Below, in pieces: positions 63,954 through 64,000 of a stretch of 64,000 nucleotides of DNA; position 1 is the stretch's first letter; the number at the start of each line of letters is the position of its first letter. The notes below the pieces were generated by a model. It was not told the DNA's origin and did no database searches. It saw nothing but the letters and a program-made list of their open reading frames with translations. Source of the DNA: Alcaligenaceae bacterium (GTDB lineage: Bacteria; Pseudomonadota; Gammaproteobacteria; Burkholderiales; Burkholderiaceae_B); contig JACCER010000013.1 of assembly GCA_013416445.1 (NCBI GenBank), positions 47,444 to 111,443 of the forward strand. The letters are read 5' to 3'. A program made the translations under genes and the position numbers.

Positions 63954-64000
63954 TGTATAGTTTTTTTAAGCAGTTTTGTTTTGTTTGGTTTTTATCTAGT

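Larger units (their letters stand above)
63678..64000. other. Non-coding end of window with repeat block
   Basis: No gene seen. It contains a degenerate first unit (63744-63763), the 19-bp tandem array, the copy of the 18.4-kb block and, from 63954, an AT-rich stretch (tgtatagtttttttaagcag onwards) unlike the sequence that follows the block at 18.45 kb. Confidence 0.75.

Overview
The window looks like a chromosomal segment of a beta-proteobacterium, most probably of the Alcaligenaceae (Bordetella/Achromobacter/Pusillimonas-like). The grounds are protein-level recognition and gene order: lptD-surA-rsmA divergent from amgK-murU, dusB-fis-purH-ruvC-ruvA-ruvB, minCDE after glnS, and a GlnHPQ-type transporter. 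I see no tRNA, rRNA or CRISPR array. Most of the window is ordinary housekeeping DNA with tight gene packing. The accessory signals are a toxin-antitoxin/integrase remnant near 54.2-55.1 kb and two repeat-rich non-coding islands (18.3-18.9 kb and 63.7-64.0 kb).

Layout. 1-4.1 kb: the N-terminal half of a FadE-type acyl-CoA dehydrogenase, a pentapeptide-repeat protein, a small unknown protein, trans-aconitate methyltransferase and a YfcG-like glutathione transferase. 4.5-6.7 kb: an isolated UvrD-like helicase with a DUF5710 tail. 6.7-10.8 kb: a GltS glutamate carrier translationally coupled to a TAXI-type solute-binding lipoprotein, then a nucleoside-recognition/SpmA-SpmB-like membrane protein. 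10.9-17.4 kb: outer-membrane biogenesis (lptD, surA), rRNA methylation (rsmA) and, divergently, MurNAc recycling (amgK, murU). 19-25 kb: the glnHPQ amino-acid ABC transporter, the BepA protease, CtaG and two small proteins. 25.2-34.7 kb: ubiH, dusB-fis, purH, ruvC, ruvA, a PLP dehydratase, ruvB and recQ. 34.7-42.3 kb: a putative outer-membrane barrel, a ClC-CBS chloride transporter, an OmpR/EnvZ pair and an unusual CydA/CydB-like pair. 42.4-48.7 kb: glnS, minCDE, a DHA2 drug exporter and a META/DUF4377 lipoprotein. 48.9-54.2 kb: a five-gene TetR-HlyD-FtsX-ATPase-NodT tripartite export operon. 54.2-55.1 kb: a HigBA-like toxin-antitoxin and a decayed integrase/AlpA chimera. 55.2-63.7 kb: icd, a DUF1841 protein, two monohaem cytochromes c, a MoxR-GNAT-VWA cluster and an M16 protease.

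The most striking observation is the CydA-like protein at 40.9-42.3 kb. By eye alignment to E. coli CydA (recalled, not searched) it has lost every axial haem ligand and the conserved acidic residues, while its CydB partner keeps the usual acidic residues. It therefore looks like a membrane complex built on the cytochrome bd fold but without haems. The second area of interest is the set of non-coding repeats: a 19-bp tandem array attached to a block of about 85 bp that occurs at both 18.4 kb and 63.9 kb, a composite palindrome of about 220 bp at 18.64-18.86 kb, and a REP-like family (GTCGGATTA...TAATCCGAC) scattered through at least eight gene junctions.
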